Source: Streptomyces sp. SDr-06 (GTDB lineage Bacteria; Actinomycetota; Actinomycetes; Streptomycetales; Streptomycetaceae). From it: DNA of 64,000 nt. Shown here in pieces: positions 45,946 through 53,396 of this stretch. A program made the position numbers and the translations under genes. Below the pieces are notes generated by a model that saw only the letters and a list, made by a program, of their open reading frames with translations, did not search any database and was not told where the DNA came from. The stretch's first letter is position 1. The number at the start of each line of letters is the position of its first letter. The DNA lies in contig NZ_QOLA01000010.1 of assembly GCF_003324565.1 (NCBI RefSeq), positions 1 to 64,000 of the forward strand, given 5' to 3'.

Positions 45946-46467
45946 ATGACCACCACCGTGCAGAACCCCGTGCCGCCGCAGGACCTGGCAGGCATAGTGG
46001 GCCACCGCTTCATCTACACGTACGCCAACGGCTGGCAGTACGAGATGTACGTGAAGAACGCGACCACGATCGACTACCGCATCCACAGCGGCATGGTCGG
46101 CGGCCGTTGGGTCAAGGACCAGAAGGTCGACCTGGCTCAGCTGGCCGACGACGTCTACAAGGTCTCGTGGAACGAGCCGACGGGCACGTCGGTCGTCGTG
46201 AACGTGCTGCCCGGCCGGCGCGTCCTGCACGGCACGATCTTCTTCCCTCACTGGATCGAGGAGGACGGCAGCAAGACCGTTCTGTACCAGAACGAGCACC
46301 TGGACGAGATGCGTGCGTTCCGCGACGCGGGGCCGACCTACCCGATCTACGTCGTACCGGAGTTCGCGAAGATCACCCTGTTCGAGCACGTCGGGGAGGA
46401 CGACGAGCAGGTCATCGCCGTGGGCCCGGCCGATCTGCCGGCCGGCTTTGCCGACCGCACCAACTGA
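45946..46467 (+). CDS. padC: phenolic acid decarboxylase
   Basis: A 173-residue cofactor-free enzyme that decarboxylates ferulic, p-coumaric and caffeic acids to vinylphenols. By alignment with the Bacillus enzyme the catalytic set is present: Tyr24 and Tyr26 (FIYTYANGWQYEMYV), Arg54 (MVGGRWVKDQ) and Glu77 (VSWNEPTGTS). The length is normal. It is monocistronic and divergent from a MarR gene, fitting substrate-induced detoxification of plant phenolics. Confidence 0.95.
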   Translation: MTTTVQNPVPPQDLAGIVGHRFIYTYANGWQYEMYVKNATTIDYRIHSGMVGGRWVKDQKVDLAQLADDVYKVSWNEPTGTSVVVNVLPGRRVLHGTIFFPHWIEEDGSKTVLYQNEHLDEMRAFRDAGPTYPIYVVPEFAKITLFEHVGEDDEQVIAVGPADLPAGFADRTN

Positions 46468-46756
46468 GGCCCTGACGGCCTCCCCCAGTCCTGCGCTGTC
46501 CTTCGTCACTCACCTGTCGATCGCGGTCGCCCACCGATCGACCTCTGCACGGCTCATTGACGACCATCGAGTGGGAGGCGCCGCTGGAGCCCGCACCGCC
46601 CGCGGTGGAGCCCATCCCTCCGTCACCGGGCGCCGCAGCTCGTAGGAGGCGGCCTCCAGGCCCTTGACGGTGAGGTTCCGCAGGGACTCCCCGTCTCGGT
46701 GAAGCCGCCGTTCTCGGAGAGGCCGTGCTTGCGCATGTCGGAGAGTGCGCCGGTGT
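46468..46756. other. 289-bp stretch with an unrecognised coding scrap
   Basis: On the minus strand, SDMRKHGLSENGGFTETG and, one frame over, ESLRNLTVKGLEAASYELRR read like pieces of one gene split by a frameshift (about 46590-46756). I cannot name the family. The piece is cut by the IS end at 46757. Confidence 0.3.
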
Positions 46757-46805
46757 CCTAGGGCGTGTATCGGAAGTGGATCCTGAGGTGGGATGATCTG
46801 ATTCT

Positions 46806-47678
46806 GTGGCACGTGGAGACCTGACGGATATGCAGTGGGCCTGTCTGGGGCCGCTGTTGCCCAGGGGTAAGAAGCCGGGCCGTCCGCCGATATGCACCCG
46901 GCGGCAGCTGATCGACGGCATACGGTTTCGCACCCGCACCGGCGTCCCGTGGCGGGACGTGCCGGAGCGGTACGGGCCCTGGGCCCGGGTCTACGACCTG
47001 TTCCGCCGCTGGCAGCGGGACGGCACATGGCGGCGGATCTTCGCTGCACTGCTGGCCCAGGCCGACGCCAAGGGGCTCATCACCTGGGACATCAACATCG
47101 ACTCCACCGTGTGCCGGGCCCACCAGCACGCCGCCGGGGCGAGGAAAAGGGGGACCTGCAGGCCGAGCCGCCCGGTGGCGTCGCCGTCGAGCCGGACGAC
47201 CATGGGCTCGGACGCTCGCGTGGCGGCCTGACCACAAAGCTCCATCTGGCCGTCGAGCAGGGGCAGAAGCCCATGTCCATCGTGATCACGGCCGGGCAGC
47301 GAGGCGACTCCCCGCAGTTCGAGCCCGTTCCGAAGAGGGTCCGCATTGCCCGCCAGGGGGCTGGCCGTCCACGCACCGGGCCCCGTCGGGTCCGCGCCGA
47401 CAAAGCGTACGCCTCCCGCAAGAACCGCGCCTACCTGCGCCGACGCGGTATCCGCTGCACCATCCCGGACAAGGCTGACCAGGCCCGTAACCGCAAGAAG
47501 CTCGGCTCTCGGGGCGGTCGGCCGCCGAAGTTCGACGCGGAGGATTACAAGGCCCGGCACGCGGTCGAGTGCGGCATCAATCGCCTCAAAGGCATCGTGC
47601 CGTGGCCACGCGGTACGACAAACTCGCGGTCCCTACGAAGCAACCGTGCTCATCGCAGCGATCAACGAGTGGCTCTGA
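46806..47678 (+). pseudogene. IS5-family (IS427-like) transposase in two overlapping frames
   Basis: The first frame from GTG 46806 encodes RGDLTDMQWACLGPLLPRG, RQLIDGIRFRTRTGVPWRD and WDINIDSTVCRAHQH (first Asp). At the A4G5 run 47145-47153 a -1 shift joins it to GDLQAEPPGGVAVEPDDHG, GQRGDSPQFEPVPKRVRI (second Asp) and HAVECGINRLK (Glu). IS427 elements often use such a programmed frameshift. Near the end, two apparent one-base losses (about 47590 and 47630) displace the true terminus YEATVLIAAINEWL, so this copy is probably dead. Confidence 0.8.
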
Positions 47679-47765
47679 CCACGGTAAACCCTTCGTCAAC
47701 ATCACCTGGCGGGCCTTACAGTAACGAGCCCCGGCTCGGGTACGTCGACCTTTACGACGGCACCT

Positions 47766-48212
47766 TCAGGCGAGGTTGTCGATGACGTGCTGGAGTACGG
47801 AGACCGCCGTCGCGTAGTCCTCCTCCCTGATGTCGCCGAGGAGCTCCGCGCGCACCCGGTCCATGTGTTCCTTCGCCGTCGCCAGGCCCTCGTGGCCCTG
47901 TTCCGTGAGGGGCAGCCGGCCGTCCGCGCCGACGCCGAGCCAGCCTCGGTGCACGAGGGCATCGGCGGCGTGGACCATCACCTGGGTGTCCATACCGTAG
48001 GGCACGTCCAGGGCACGGATCTCTTCTTTGGTGAGGCCGTGCTTGGCCCGGACGATGTTGTTGAGCGCCCACCACTGGGGCTGGGTCACGTCGATGCGCG
48101 CCAGGGCAGCCTGCGAGTGCCGCAGGATCGCCTCGGTGGCGCCCCAGGCAACCAGGGCGATCGGCCACTGATCGAGCATGGCGGTGTTCCGCAAAGTGCT
48201 TATGGTCGTCAT
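47766..48212 (-). CDS. MarR-family regulator inside the IS unit
   Basis: A 148-residue protein: VTQPQWWALNNIVRAKHGLT, KEEIRALDVPYGMDTQVMVH and ALVHRGWLGVGADGRLPLTE make up a MarR-type winged helix, and the first and last helices would dimerise. It is preceded by a perfect palindrome (48227-48248) and then directly by the transposase remnant, so any divergent target gene has been lost. It looks intact and GC-typical, unlike the broken transposases around it. Confidence 0.85.
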   Translation of the reverse strand: MTTISTLRNTAMLDQWPIALVAWGATEAILRHSQAALARIDVTQPQWWALNNIVRAKHGLTKEEIRALDVPYGMDTQVMVHAADALVHRGWLGVGADGRLPLTEQGHEGLATAKEHMDRVRAELLGDIREEDYATAVSVLQHVIDNLA

Positions 48213-48226
48213 GCTCGCGAGGCTAG

Positions 48227-48248
48227 GACCTCAAGTGCGGTTGAGGTC
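48227..48248. promoter_or_regulatory. putative operator of the MarR-type gene
   Basis: GACCTCAA-N6-TTGAGGTC, a perfect inverted repeat 15 bp before the start codon. The ACCTCAA/TTGAGGT arms resemble the sites bound by many MerR- and MarR-type regulators. It is the natural autoregulatory site. Confidence 0.65.
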
Positions 48249-48257
48249 AAAGCCGGT

Positions 48258-48356
48258 TCAGACCAGCGCCACCGCGCAGCCGCCGCGAGATGCGACGAAC
48301 TCGCCGTGCGTCAAGAGGTAACCGCACTGGTCACAGTCCTCAACAAGTGGCTGTGA
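48258..48356 (+). pseudogene. IS5-family transposase C-terminal remnant
   Basis: The frame reads DQRHRAAAARCDELAVRQEV then TALVTVLNKWL and stops at 48356, aligning with the end of the neighbouring transposase (RHRAVATRYDKLAVRYEATV, LIAAINEWL). It is followed within a few bases by the right inverted repeat, so it is the tail of a second, related IS copy. Confidence 0.75.
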
Positions 48357-48377
48357 CCAGCACTTTCGCAACACGCC

Positions 48378-48566
48378 CTAGGAGGAGCGGGCCTGCTTCT
48401 GCTTCGACGGGGTCGGCTTGTCGGCGTGCCGGAAGGTCTGGTGCGGCGCGCCGATCCGCCGGATCTGATCACCCGTCGCGACCTTCAGCACCCCCGAGCA
48501 CCCGCAGCACGTCACCGCGGTAGCTGTTCGTCGCCCCCGCCGGTTGGTCTTCCGCTTCCCCGCCAT
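48378..48566 (-). CDS. small basic protein with a CCGC motif
   Basis: A 62-residue very basic protein: MAGKRKTNRRGRRTATAVTC, CGCSGVLKVATGDQIRRIGA and a lysine-rich tail. CCGC is a possible metal- or nucleic-acid-binding turn. Its stop codon (48378-48380) lies within the right inverted repeat of the IS unit, so the insertion may have replaced the original C-terminus. I do not recognise a family. Confidence 0.5.
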   Translation of the reverse strand: MAGKRKTNRRGRRTATAVTCCGCSGVLKVATGDQIRRIGAPHQTFRHADKPTPSKQKQARSS

Positions 48567-48840
48567 CCGCTTAATACGAGGCGCCCGCGGCCCTGTTGAG
48601 AAGCTCGCGAGCACCGGGCCCCACCTGCACCGCCGCCGCGGCAGCCAGGGCCGCCAGGTCCCGGACTTGGAGATCCGGACGCTGGTGCCGGCGTCGCACC
48701 AGGCGCCCGGGACCTCGACGAGTGTGGGCTCGGAGAGAATTCATGTGCCTGCGAGCATCGCGCTGACCAGCAACGTCCAGTCTCGTAATCCCCACGTCAA
48801 TTCTCTGCGAGCCCTCAGCTCGAAGTGATGCAGGCAGACT

Positions 48841-49230
48841 TCAGCAGACGGACGGGTTGTCGCAGTCGAACCTCACCGCGTGCGCGGTTGGATTGAATCC
48901 GGGTGTGCTCCACGGAGTGCCGCGCCCCGGGTTGCCCTTGCCCGCGACTGCCAACTCCCCCCGGCAGTCGGTGGCGGAGACGAAGGTCGCGAAGATGTGC
49001 GCCGTCTTGTCAGTCTGGTTGGTGCCGTCAGTGCTGCCCTCCGCAGGCATCTTGATGCACTTGCCTGCGGGTGGATTGCGCATGTCAAGGCTGTGACCGG
49101 ACTTGGTGTTGAAGAGGAAGTCGCCGTGGGCGATCTCTGCGGGGGCCGCGGAAGCCGGGGCCATTGCCGCTGTAGCGGCGAGCAGGGCCGTGATGGGCAG
49201 AGCCCACAGGATATGTGTCCGACGGGTCAT
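48841..49230 (-). CDS. small secreted protein (third gene of a secreted-protein operon)
   Basis: A 129-residue protein with a Sec signal peptide (TRRTHILWALPITALLAATA, cut near ASA-APA). The mature domain has four cysteines: GKCIKMP, TDCRGEL, RFDCDN and PSVC at the C-terminus, so two disulphides are likely. It starts 14 bp after the preceding gene ends. It is not obviously homologous to the two upstream paralogues. The family is unknown. Confidence 0.8.
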   Translation of the reverse strand: MTRRTHILWALPITALLAATAAMAPASAAPAEIAHGDFLFNTKSGHSLDMRNPPAGKCIKMPAEGSTDGTNQTDKTAHIFATFVSATDCRGELAVAGKGNPGRGTPWSTPGFNPTAHAVRFDCDNPSVC

Positions 49231-49244
49231 GGGGGCCTCCCCTG

Positions 49245-49613
49245 TCAGGTGTGGGTGATCTCGATCTGCGTGTGGCAGTTCGGATTTGGGCTGATGTCAC
49301 TGGTGTGCAGCACCTCGCGGTTGCCGACAAAGGCACTGGCCGCGAATTTGCGTACGTCCGCACAGGCTCCCAGGTCGAAGGTGGCCGTGGCACCTGACCT
49401 GATGTGACGCTGGGTGATCAGGCGGATCACCGGGTCGCTGTGTCGGCCGACCGCCACGTCCACTTCGTCGAGGCCGAACCCCGAGTGGTTGACGACGTCC
49501 ACACGGTAGTTGGGCACGGCCGGGGGCGGTGAAGCCGAAGCGACGGGTGCGGTGGCCAAGCCTGAAGCGACGGCGAGCAAAGCTGCGCAAGCCGCCCTCG
49601 CTGGCGCCTTCAC
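49245..49613 (-). CDS. small secreted protein, paralogue B
   Basis: A 122-residue protein with a GTG start and a signal peptide (KAPARAACAALLAVASGLA, cut near ASA-SPP). The mature part NYRVDVVNHSGFGLDEVDVA, RHSDPVIRLITQRH and ATFDLGACADVRKF aligns throughout with its upstream neighbour, including two cysteines. Its GTG overlaps the stop of that gene (GTGA), so the pair is translationally coupled. It looks like a beta-sandwich-type exported protein. Function unknown. Confidence 0.8.
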   Translation of the reverse strand: MKAPARAACAALLAVASGLATAPVASASPPPAVPNYRVDVVNHSGFGLDEVDVAVGRHSDPVIRLITQRHIRSGATATFDLGACADVRKFAASAFVGNREVLHTSDISPNPNCHTQIEITHT

Positions 49614-50053
49614 CGCCTTGCCTCCGCCCTGTTCACCTGCACAGCGGCGCGGTCCCTGATGGTGATGATGTCGTCGCAGCCGACGGGATCGGCGTCGACA
49701 TCGCCCGTAGTGAAGACACGCACGCCGCCAACGAGGCCGCTGACCGCGTACTGCTTCACGTCGGAGCACGGCCCGAGGTCGAAGGAGACCACGCTGGACG
49801 CCGGGACGTTGAACTGGTGGAGGATCTGAGTGACGGGCGTGCTGTGCCGGGTGAAGGCCAGCGCGACCTCGTCGAATGCCTGACTGGAGAAGTTGTCGAC
49901 CTCGACTTGGTAGTTCGCTGCCTGCCGCACCACGGCGCTCGGTGCCGTCGACGGACTCGTGCCGACCGCGTGTCCGGATACGGGAACCGCGGTCGAGGCC
50001 AGAAGGCACGCGGCTGCCGTGACAGAAATACGGCCGAAGGATGAGAGACGCAT
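49610..50053 (-). CDS. small secreted protein, paralogue A (first gene of the operon)
   Basis: A 147-residue protein with a signal peptide (RLSSFGRISVTAAACLLAST, cut near GHA-VGT). The mature sequence NYQVEVDNFSSQAFDEVALA, RHSTPVTQILHQFN, VSFDLGPCSDVKQYAV and PVGCDDI matches paralogue B in order and spacing, with two conserved cysteines. A tandem duplication followed by divergence is the simplest origin. The first gene of three; an AT-rich segment upstream (50130-50165) may hold the promoter. Confidence 0.8.
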   Translation of the reverse strand: MRLSSFGRISVTAAACLLASTAVPVSGHAVGTSPSTAPSAVVRQAANYQVEVDNFSSQAFDEVALAFTRHSTPVTQILHQFNVPASSVVSFDLGPCSDVKQYAVSGLVGGVRVFTTGDVDADPVGCDDIITIRDRAAVQVNRAEARR

Positions 50054-50371
50054 GGTGATACCCCCCTGTAGTCGCCCAGATCTGCATCTGCGCTACCTGG
50101 TCAGGTAGAACCAGAAGAGCACGCATCAGACCCAATTAGGTATTTTATCCAGGCAATTAACCCGAATGGTGGAGCGCACAGGCACGTCGCACATCATGAA
50201 CCCGACGCGGCGTGGAACGGCTTCATCCGGCAGGCCGGGGCAGGAGCAAGACCTCCTGAGGAACAAGTGCCGAGAGACCGTCAACGGGTGCCCGGGCATG
50301 CCGCAGAGCGTTGCGGTGTCCGCCAGGGCATGCTCCAGTGCCAGGACATCCGTCTCGCGTCCACCTAGTGA
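50054..50371. other. 318-bp stretch upstream of the secreted-protein operon
   Basis: No gene is seen. The part at 50130-50165 contains TTAGGTATTTTATCCAGG and is clearly AT-rich, so it is a likely promoter zone for the leftward operon, without a confident consensus. Confidence 0.4.
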
Positions 50372-50490
50372 TCACCAACGGACGGTGTGTGCCCAGTCGA
50401 TGCCGAGGGCGATGAACTGCTCCCGGCTCGACCCGTCGCGGCGTTTGTTCTGGTTCGAGAGCCATACGGTCGAGCTCTCGGTTCTGGAGC
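50372..50490 (-). pseudogene. helicase-associated domain remnant
   Basis: The minus strand reads STVWLSNQNKRRDGSSREQF followed by IALGIDWAHTVRW and a stop at 50372. This is the C-terminal HA repeat of a large helicase-like protein, the third such scrap in the window. It lies just past the end of the signal peptidase gene. Confidence 0.6.
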
Positions 50491-50493
50491 GAC

Positions 50494-51081
50494 TCACCGC
50501 GGGGAGACCATGCTCCGGCCCTGCCGATCCTGCGGGGCTGAGCCGTCCAGGGAAGTGCCCCGGATCGACATGAGGACCATCAGGGCACCGCCGCAGACAA
50601 TGCCCGAATCGGCGAGGTTGAACACCGCGAAGTGCTCGACGGAGATGAAGTCGACGACGTGCCCGCGAAAGACCGCGGGCGACCGGAAGATCCGGTCCGT
50701 CAGATTGCCGAGCGCGCCCCCAAGCATCAGGCCCAGGGCGAGGGCCCAGGGAAGGTTCTGAAGCCTACGGGCGGCACGCGTGATGACCACGACAACCGCG
50801 ACCGCAATCGCCGTGAACACCGCAGTGAAGGCCTGGCCGCTGCTGAAAGCCGCACCCGAGTTACGGAACACGTGCAGCGTCAGCACGTGGCCCGCTATGG
50901 CGACGGGCTCTTGGCCTTCCAATCGCGAGACAACCACAAGCTTGCTGCCGAGATCGAAGGCATAGGTGAGAACGGCCGCCGTCAGCAGAGTGGTCAGAGC
51001 CAGTGTGCGCTTGCCAACAGCACGAGTCGCGGTCTCGGGCTGGGAATGCGAGGCATTGTGGGTAGTAATGATCCGCTCCAT
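50494..51081 (-). CDS. lspA: signal peptidase II (prolipoprotein signal peptidase)
   Basis: A 195-residue membrane aspartyl protease that cleaves lipoprotein signal peptides before the lipidated cysteine. It has four hydrophobic helices and the family motifs FRNSGAAFS, LGGALGNLTDR (first catalytic Asp) and FNLADSGIVCGG (second). The C-terminus is extended by ~25 polar residues. It lies 60 bp downstream of the lanthipeptide ABC permease on the same strand, an unusual position for what is probably a second genomic copy; it may be co-transcribed. Confidence 0.93.
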   Translation of the reverse strand: MERIITTHNASHSQPETATRAVGKRTLALTTLLTAAVLTYAFDLGSKLVVVSRLEGQEPVAIAGHVLTLHVFRNSGAAFSSGQAFTAVFTAIAVAVVVVITRAARRLQNLPWALALGLMLGGALGNLTDRIFRSPAVFRGHVVDFISVEHFAVFNLADSGIVCGGALMVLMSIRGTSLDGSAPQDRQGRSMVSPR

Positions 51082-51141
51082 GGATGCCGAGCCGCCCTGG
51101 ACGACATCACATTACAAGGGACTGCGAGGGAAGGCCCTCTC

Positions 51142-52029
51142 TCATTCGGGGCGGCTGAAAACGTGGGCGGCCCAGAGGAGGGCCATGATCCCGAGCGTGA
51201 GCAGAAGGGCGCCTTCCAGAAGCAGAGGGGGCTGGTAGCTCGACCACTGGACTCCGGCTCCGGCTGCCTGGCCTGGTACGCGGAGTGCGATGCAGCGGCG
51301 CAGCAGGTCCACTCCGTACGCCAGTGGGTTGGCGGCGGCCACCGTGTGTGCCCAGCCCGGGAGGTTCGCGATGGGGAAGAAGCCGCCCGAGAAGAGGACC
51401 AGCGGCATCATCACCAGGCCGAGCAGCATGTTGAAGATCTCGGGCCGGCTCAGGCACACGGCCAGGGTCAGGGACAGCGCGGTGAGCGTGAAGGAGCACA
51501 GGATCATCGCGGCGAGGAGCAGCGCCAGGAGTAGCGGGTCGTAGGGCAGGCCGATGGCGCCGACCAGTGCGAGCAGGAGGGCGCCCTGTGCGGTGGAGAC
51601 GAGCGTGCCGCCGGCGCAGGTGCCGAGGAGCAGGGCGGGGCGGCGGACCGGGGCCATCAGGAGTTCGCGCAGGTAGCCGCTCTGCCGGTCGGTGATCAGG
51701 CGGATCCCGACCATGATGGTGGGGGTTTGCACCGTCATCATGAGTACGCCGGGGAAGAGGTAGGCCTGGTAGCCGACGCCCAGGGTGGCGGTGGGGATCA
51801 GCGCGGCCAGGCCGCCGCCCAGGATGAAGAGATAAATGACGGGCTGGACCAGCATGAGCGCGGTGTGGACGGGCTGGGATGCCAGGCGCAGCAGGTCGCG
51901 GTGGACGAGCGCGTGAATCGCGCGCACTTCGTGCCGCAGGCTTGACGTTCCGTCATGGTCGGTGTCGGGGGCGCCTGGGCGTCCGGGGCCGGAGCGGGCG
52001 TCCGGGGCCTGGAGGGCGGGCGCGGTCAT
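51142..52029 (-). CDS. ABC-2 type transporter permease of the lanthipeptide cluster
   Basis: A 295-residue permease with about six membrane helices (PVIYLFILGGGLAALIPTAT, GALLLALVGAIGLPYDPLLL, LLGLVMMPLVLFSGGFFPIA) of the DrrB/ABC2_membrane type. Its ATG overlaps the ATPase stop (ATGA), so the two are coupled. It corresponds to the export or immunity transporter found with venezuelin-like clusters and likely moves the finished lanthipeptide out of the cell. Confidence 0.88.
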   Translation of the reverse strand: MTAPALQAPDARSGPGRPGAPDTDHDGTSSLRHEVRAIHALVHRDLLRLASQPVHTALMLVQPVIYLFILGGGLAALIPTATLGVGYQAYLFPGVLMMTVQTPTIMVGIRLITDRQSGYLRELLMAPVRRPALLLGTCAGGTLVSTAQGALLLALVGAIGLPYDPLLLALLLAAMILCSFTLTALSLTLAVCLSRPEIFNMLLGLVMMPLVLFSGGFFPIANLPGWAHTVAAANPLAYGVDLLRRCIALRVPGQAAGAGVQWSSYQPPLLLEGALLLTLGIMALLWAAHVFSRPE

Positions 52030-53054
52030 GAGTGCTCCTCGGTGACTGCGGCGCCGGGGTGCGGCGGCGCGGCGGGCGTCCAGGGGTGGGTGCCGGGGGT
52101 GTGGATGCTGCGGCCGGTGTGGTGGAAGAAGACGTCGTCGAGCGTTGGCGGGGTCGCGGACGCGGCGTGCACGGCGATGTCATGGGCCGCAAGTGCCGCG
52201 CACAGGCGTGGAATCCAGGTGCTTCCACCCGGGATCCGCAGGGACACGCCTTCGCCGCCCCCAGTGACGGCGACGCCTGGGGGCATGGCCCGTCCCACGA
52301 CATGGCGCGCCGCAGCGTCGTCGCTGGTGCGCAGCGTCACCTGGTCGTCCCCGATCCCCGCCTTCAGCTCGGTGGCCGTGCCCTGGGCCACGAGCCGGCC
52401 ATGGTCGATGATCCCGAGCCGGTCGCAGTTCTCGGCCTCCTCCAAGTAGTGCGTGGTGATGAAGAGGGTGCTTCCGTGCTGGTCCCGCACCACCCGCAGG
52501 TAGTCCCACACTTGGGCGCGGGCGTGCGGATCGAGGCCGGTGGTCGGCTCGTCGAGGAAAAGAATCTCGGGTGCGTGCAGCAGGCCGCGGGCGAGTTCGA
52601 GGCGGCGCCGCATGCCTCCGGACAGGGTCCGTACCAAGGCGCGCCGCCGGTCGGAGAGGCCCACCTTCTCCAGCGTTTCGCCGGTGCGCAGGCGGGCGTG
52701 GCGGCGGCTCAGGCCGTAGAGGCGGGCGTGGATGTACAGGTTCTGTTGCGCCGTCAGGTCCGGGTCGAGTGCGCTGTGCTGGAAGAGCAGTCCGACCTTG
52801 CCGCGTACGCGGTTCGGCTGGGCGACCACGTCGATGCCCGCGACCGTGGCCTGTCCGGCCGTGGGGCGGGCCAGCGCGCACAGCAGGGCGATGGTGGTGG
52901 ACTTGCCCGCGCCGTTGGGGCCGAGGAAGGCATAGGTTTCGCCCCTGCGTACGTCCAGGTCCAGGCCGTGAACGGCGTACGTCGTGGTGCCACCCGGGCC
53001 CGGGTAGCTCTTGAGGAGTCCGCGTGTGCTGATCGCATGGACAGGTGGCTGCAT
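52026..53054 (-). CDS. ABC transporter ATPase of the lanthipeptide cluster
   Basis: A 342-residue DrrA-like ATPase. Walker A is FLGPNGAGKSTT, the Q loop FQHSALDP, the ABC signature LSGGMRRRLELARGL, and Walker B LFLDEPTTGLDPHA; the switch His is in FITTHYLEEAE. The C-terminal ~90 residues are the accessory domain typical of drug and bacteriocin exporters. ATG 53054 is preferred; an upstream start at 53126 would add 24 charged residues. It lies 128 bp after the precursor-peptide gene. Confidence 0.9.
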   Translation of the reverse strand: MQPPVHAISTRGLLKSYPGPGGTTTYAVHGLDLDVRRGETYAFLGPNGAGKSTTIALLCALARPTAGQATVAGIDVVAQPNRVRGKVGLLFQHSALDPDLTAQQNLYIHARLYGLSRRHARLRTGETLEKVGLSDRRRALVRTLSGGMRRRLELARGLLHAPEILFLDEPTTGLDPHARAQVWDYLRVVRDQHGSTLFITTHYLEEAENCDRLGIIDHGRLVAQGTATELKAGIGDDQVTLRTSDDAAARHVVGRAMPPGVAVTGGGEGVSLRIPGGSTWIPRLCAALAAHDIAVHAASATPPTLDDVFFHHTGRSIHTPGTHPWTPAAPPHPGAAVTEEHS

Positions 53055-53182
53055 GGTCGAGTCCTCGTCCAACCGGAGTTTCTTCCGCGGGCCTTGCCGG
53101 GTCTCGTCCCCGGGTCGGTCGGTCACGGGCCTGGCTCCGGCCGGTGACCGCGAAGGCGCCCACCGGCCGGAGGTCGTGGGGA

Positions 53183-53338
53183 CTAGCTACAACTGACGCC
53201 GACGCAGACGGTGTTGAGGAGTGTCAGCAGACCGGTGCACGCACACGTCCCGCCGAACTGGGCCTCGTCGACGCCGACCGGGTCGGTCTCCGGAAGGGCG
53301 TGCAGGTGGGCCAGAACTTCAAGGTCTTGGTTCTCCAC
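53183..53338 (-). CDS. class IV lanthipeptide precursor (venezuelin-like)
   Basis: A 51-residue peptide with a GTG start at 53338 and AAGGAGA 6 nt upstream. The leader contains VLAHLHALPETDPVGVDEAQ, which I recognise as nearly identical to the leader of venezuelin (VenA). The core ends TCACTGLLTLLNTVCVGVSC plus Ser, with Cys32, 34, 45 and 50 and Thr/Ser at 31, 35, 39, 43, 49 and 51. Ser/Thr would be phosphorylated, dehydrated and crosslinked to cysteines by the LanL enzyme encoded 58 bp upstream. Compared with venezuelin from memory, the core differs at several positions. Confidence 0.93.
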   Translation of the reverse strand: MENQDLEVLAHLHALPETDPVGVDEAQFGGTCACTGLLTLLNTVCVGVSCS

Positions 53339-53396
53339 GACATTTCTCCTTCTCTGAGCGGTGAGATGGCGACAGCGGCCGTTGAGCCGCCATCGT

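Larger units (their letters stand above)
46757..48382. mobile_element. IS5-family unit enclosing a MarR-type gene
   Basis: The left end CCTAGGGCGTGTATCGGAAG (46757-46776) and the right end, read inward from 48382 as CCTAGGGCGTGTTGCGAAAG, match at 17 of 20 positions and at 19 of 22 when extended, forming terminal inverted repeats flanked by CTAG. Inside are a transposase gene with frameshifts (46806-47678), a MarR-family gene (47766-48212) and the last ~30 codons of a second related transposase (48258-48356). It may be a fusion of two IS copies with a passenger between them. Confidence 0.6.
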
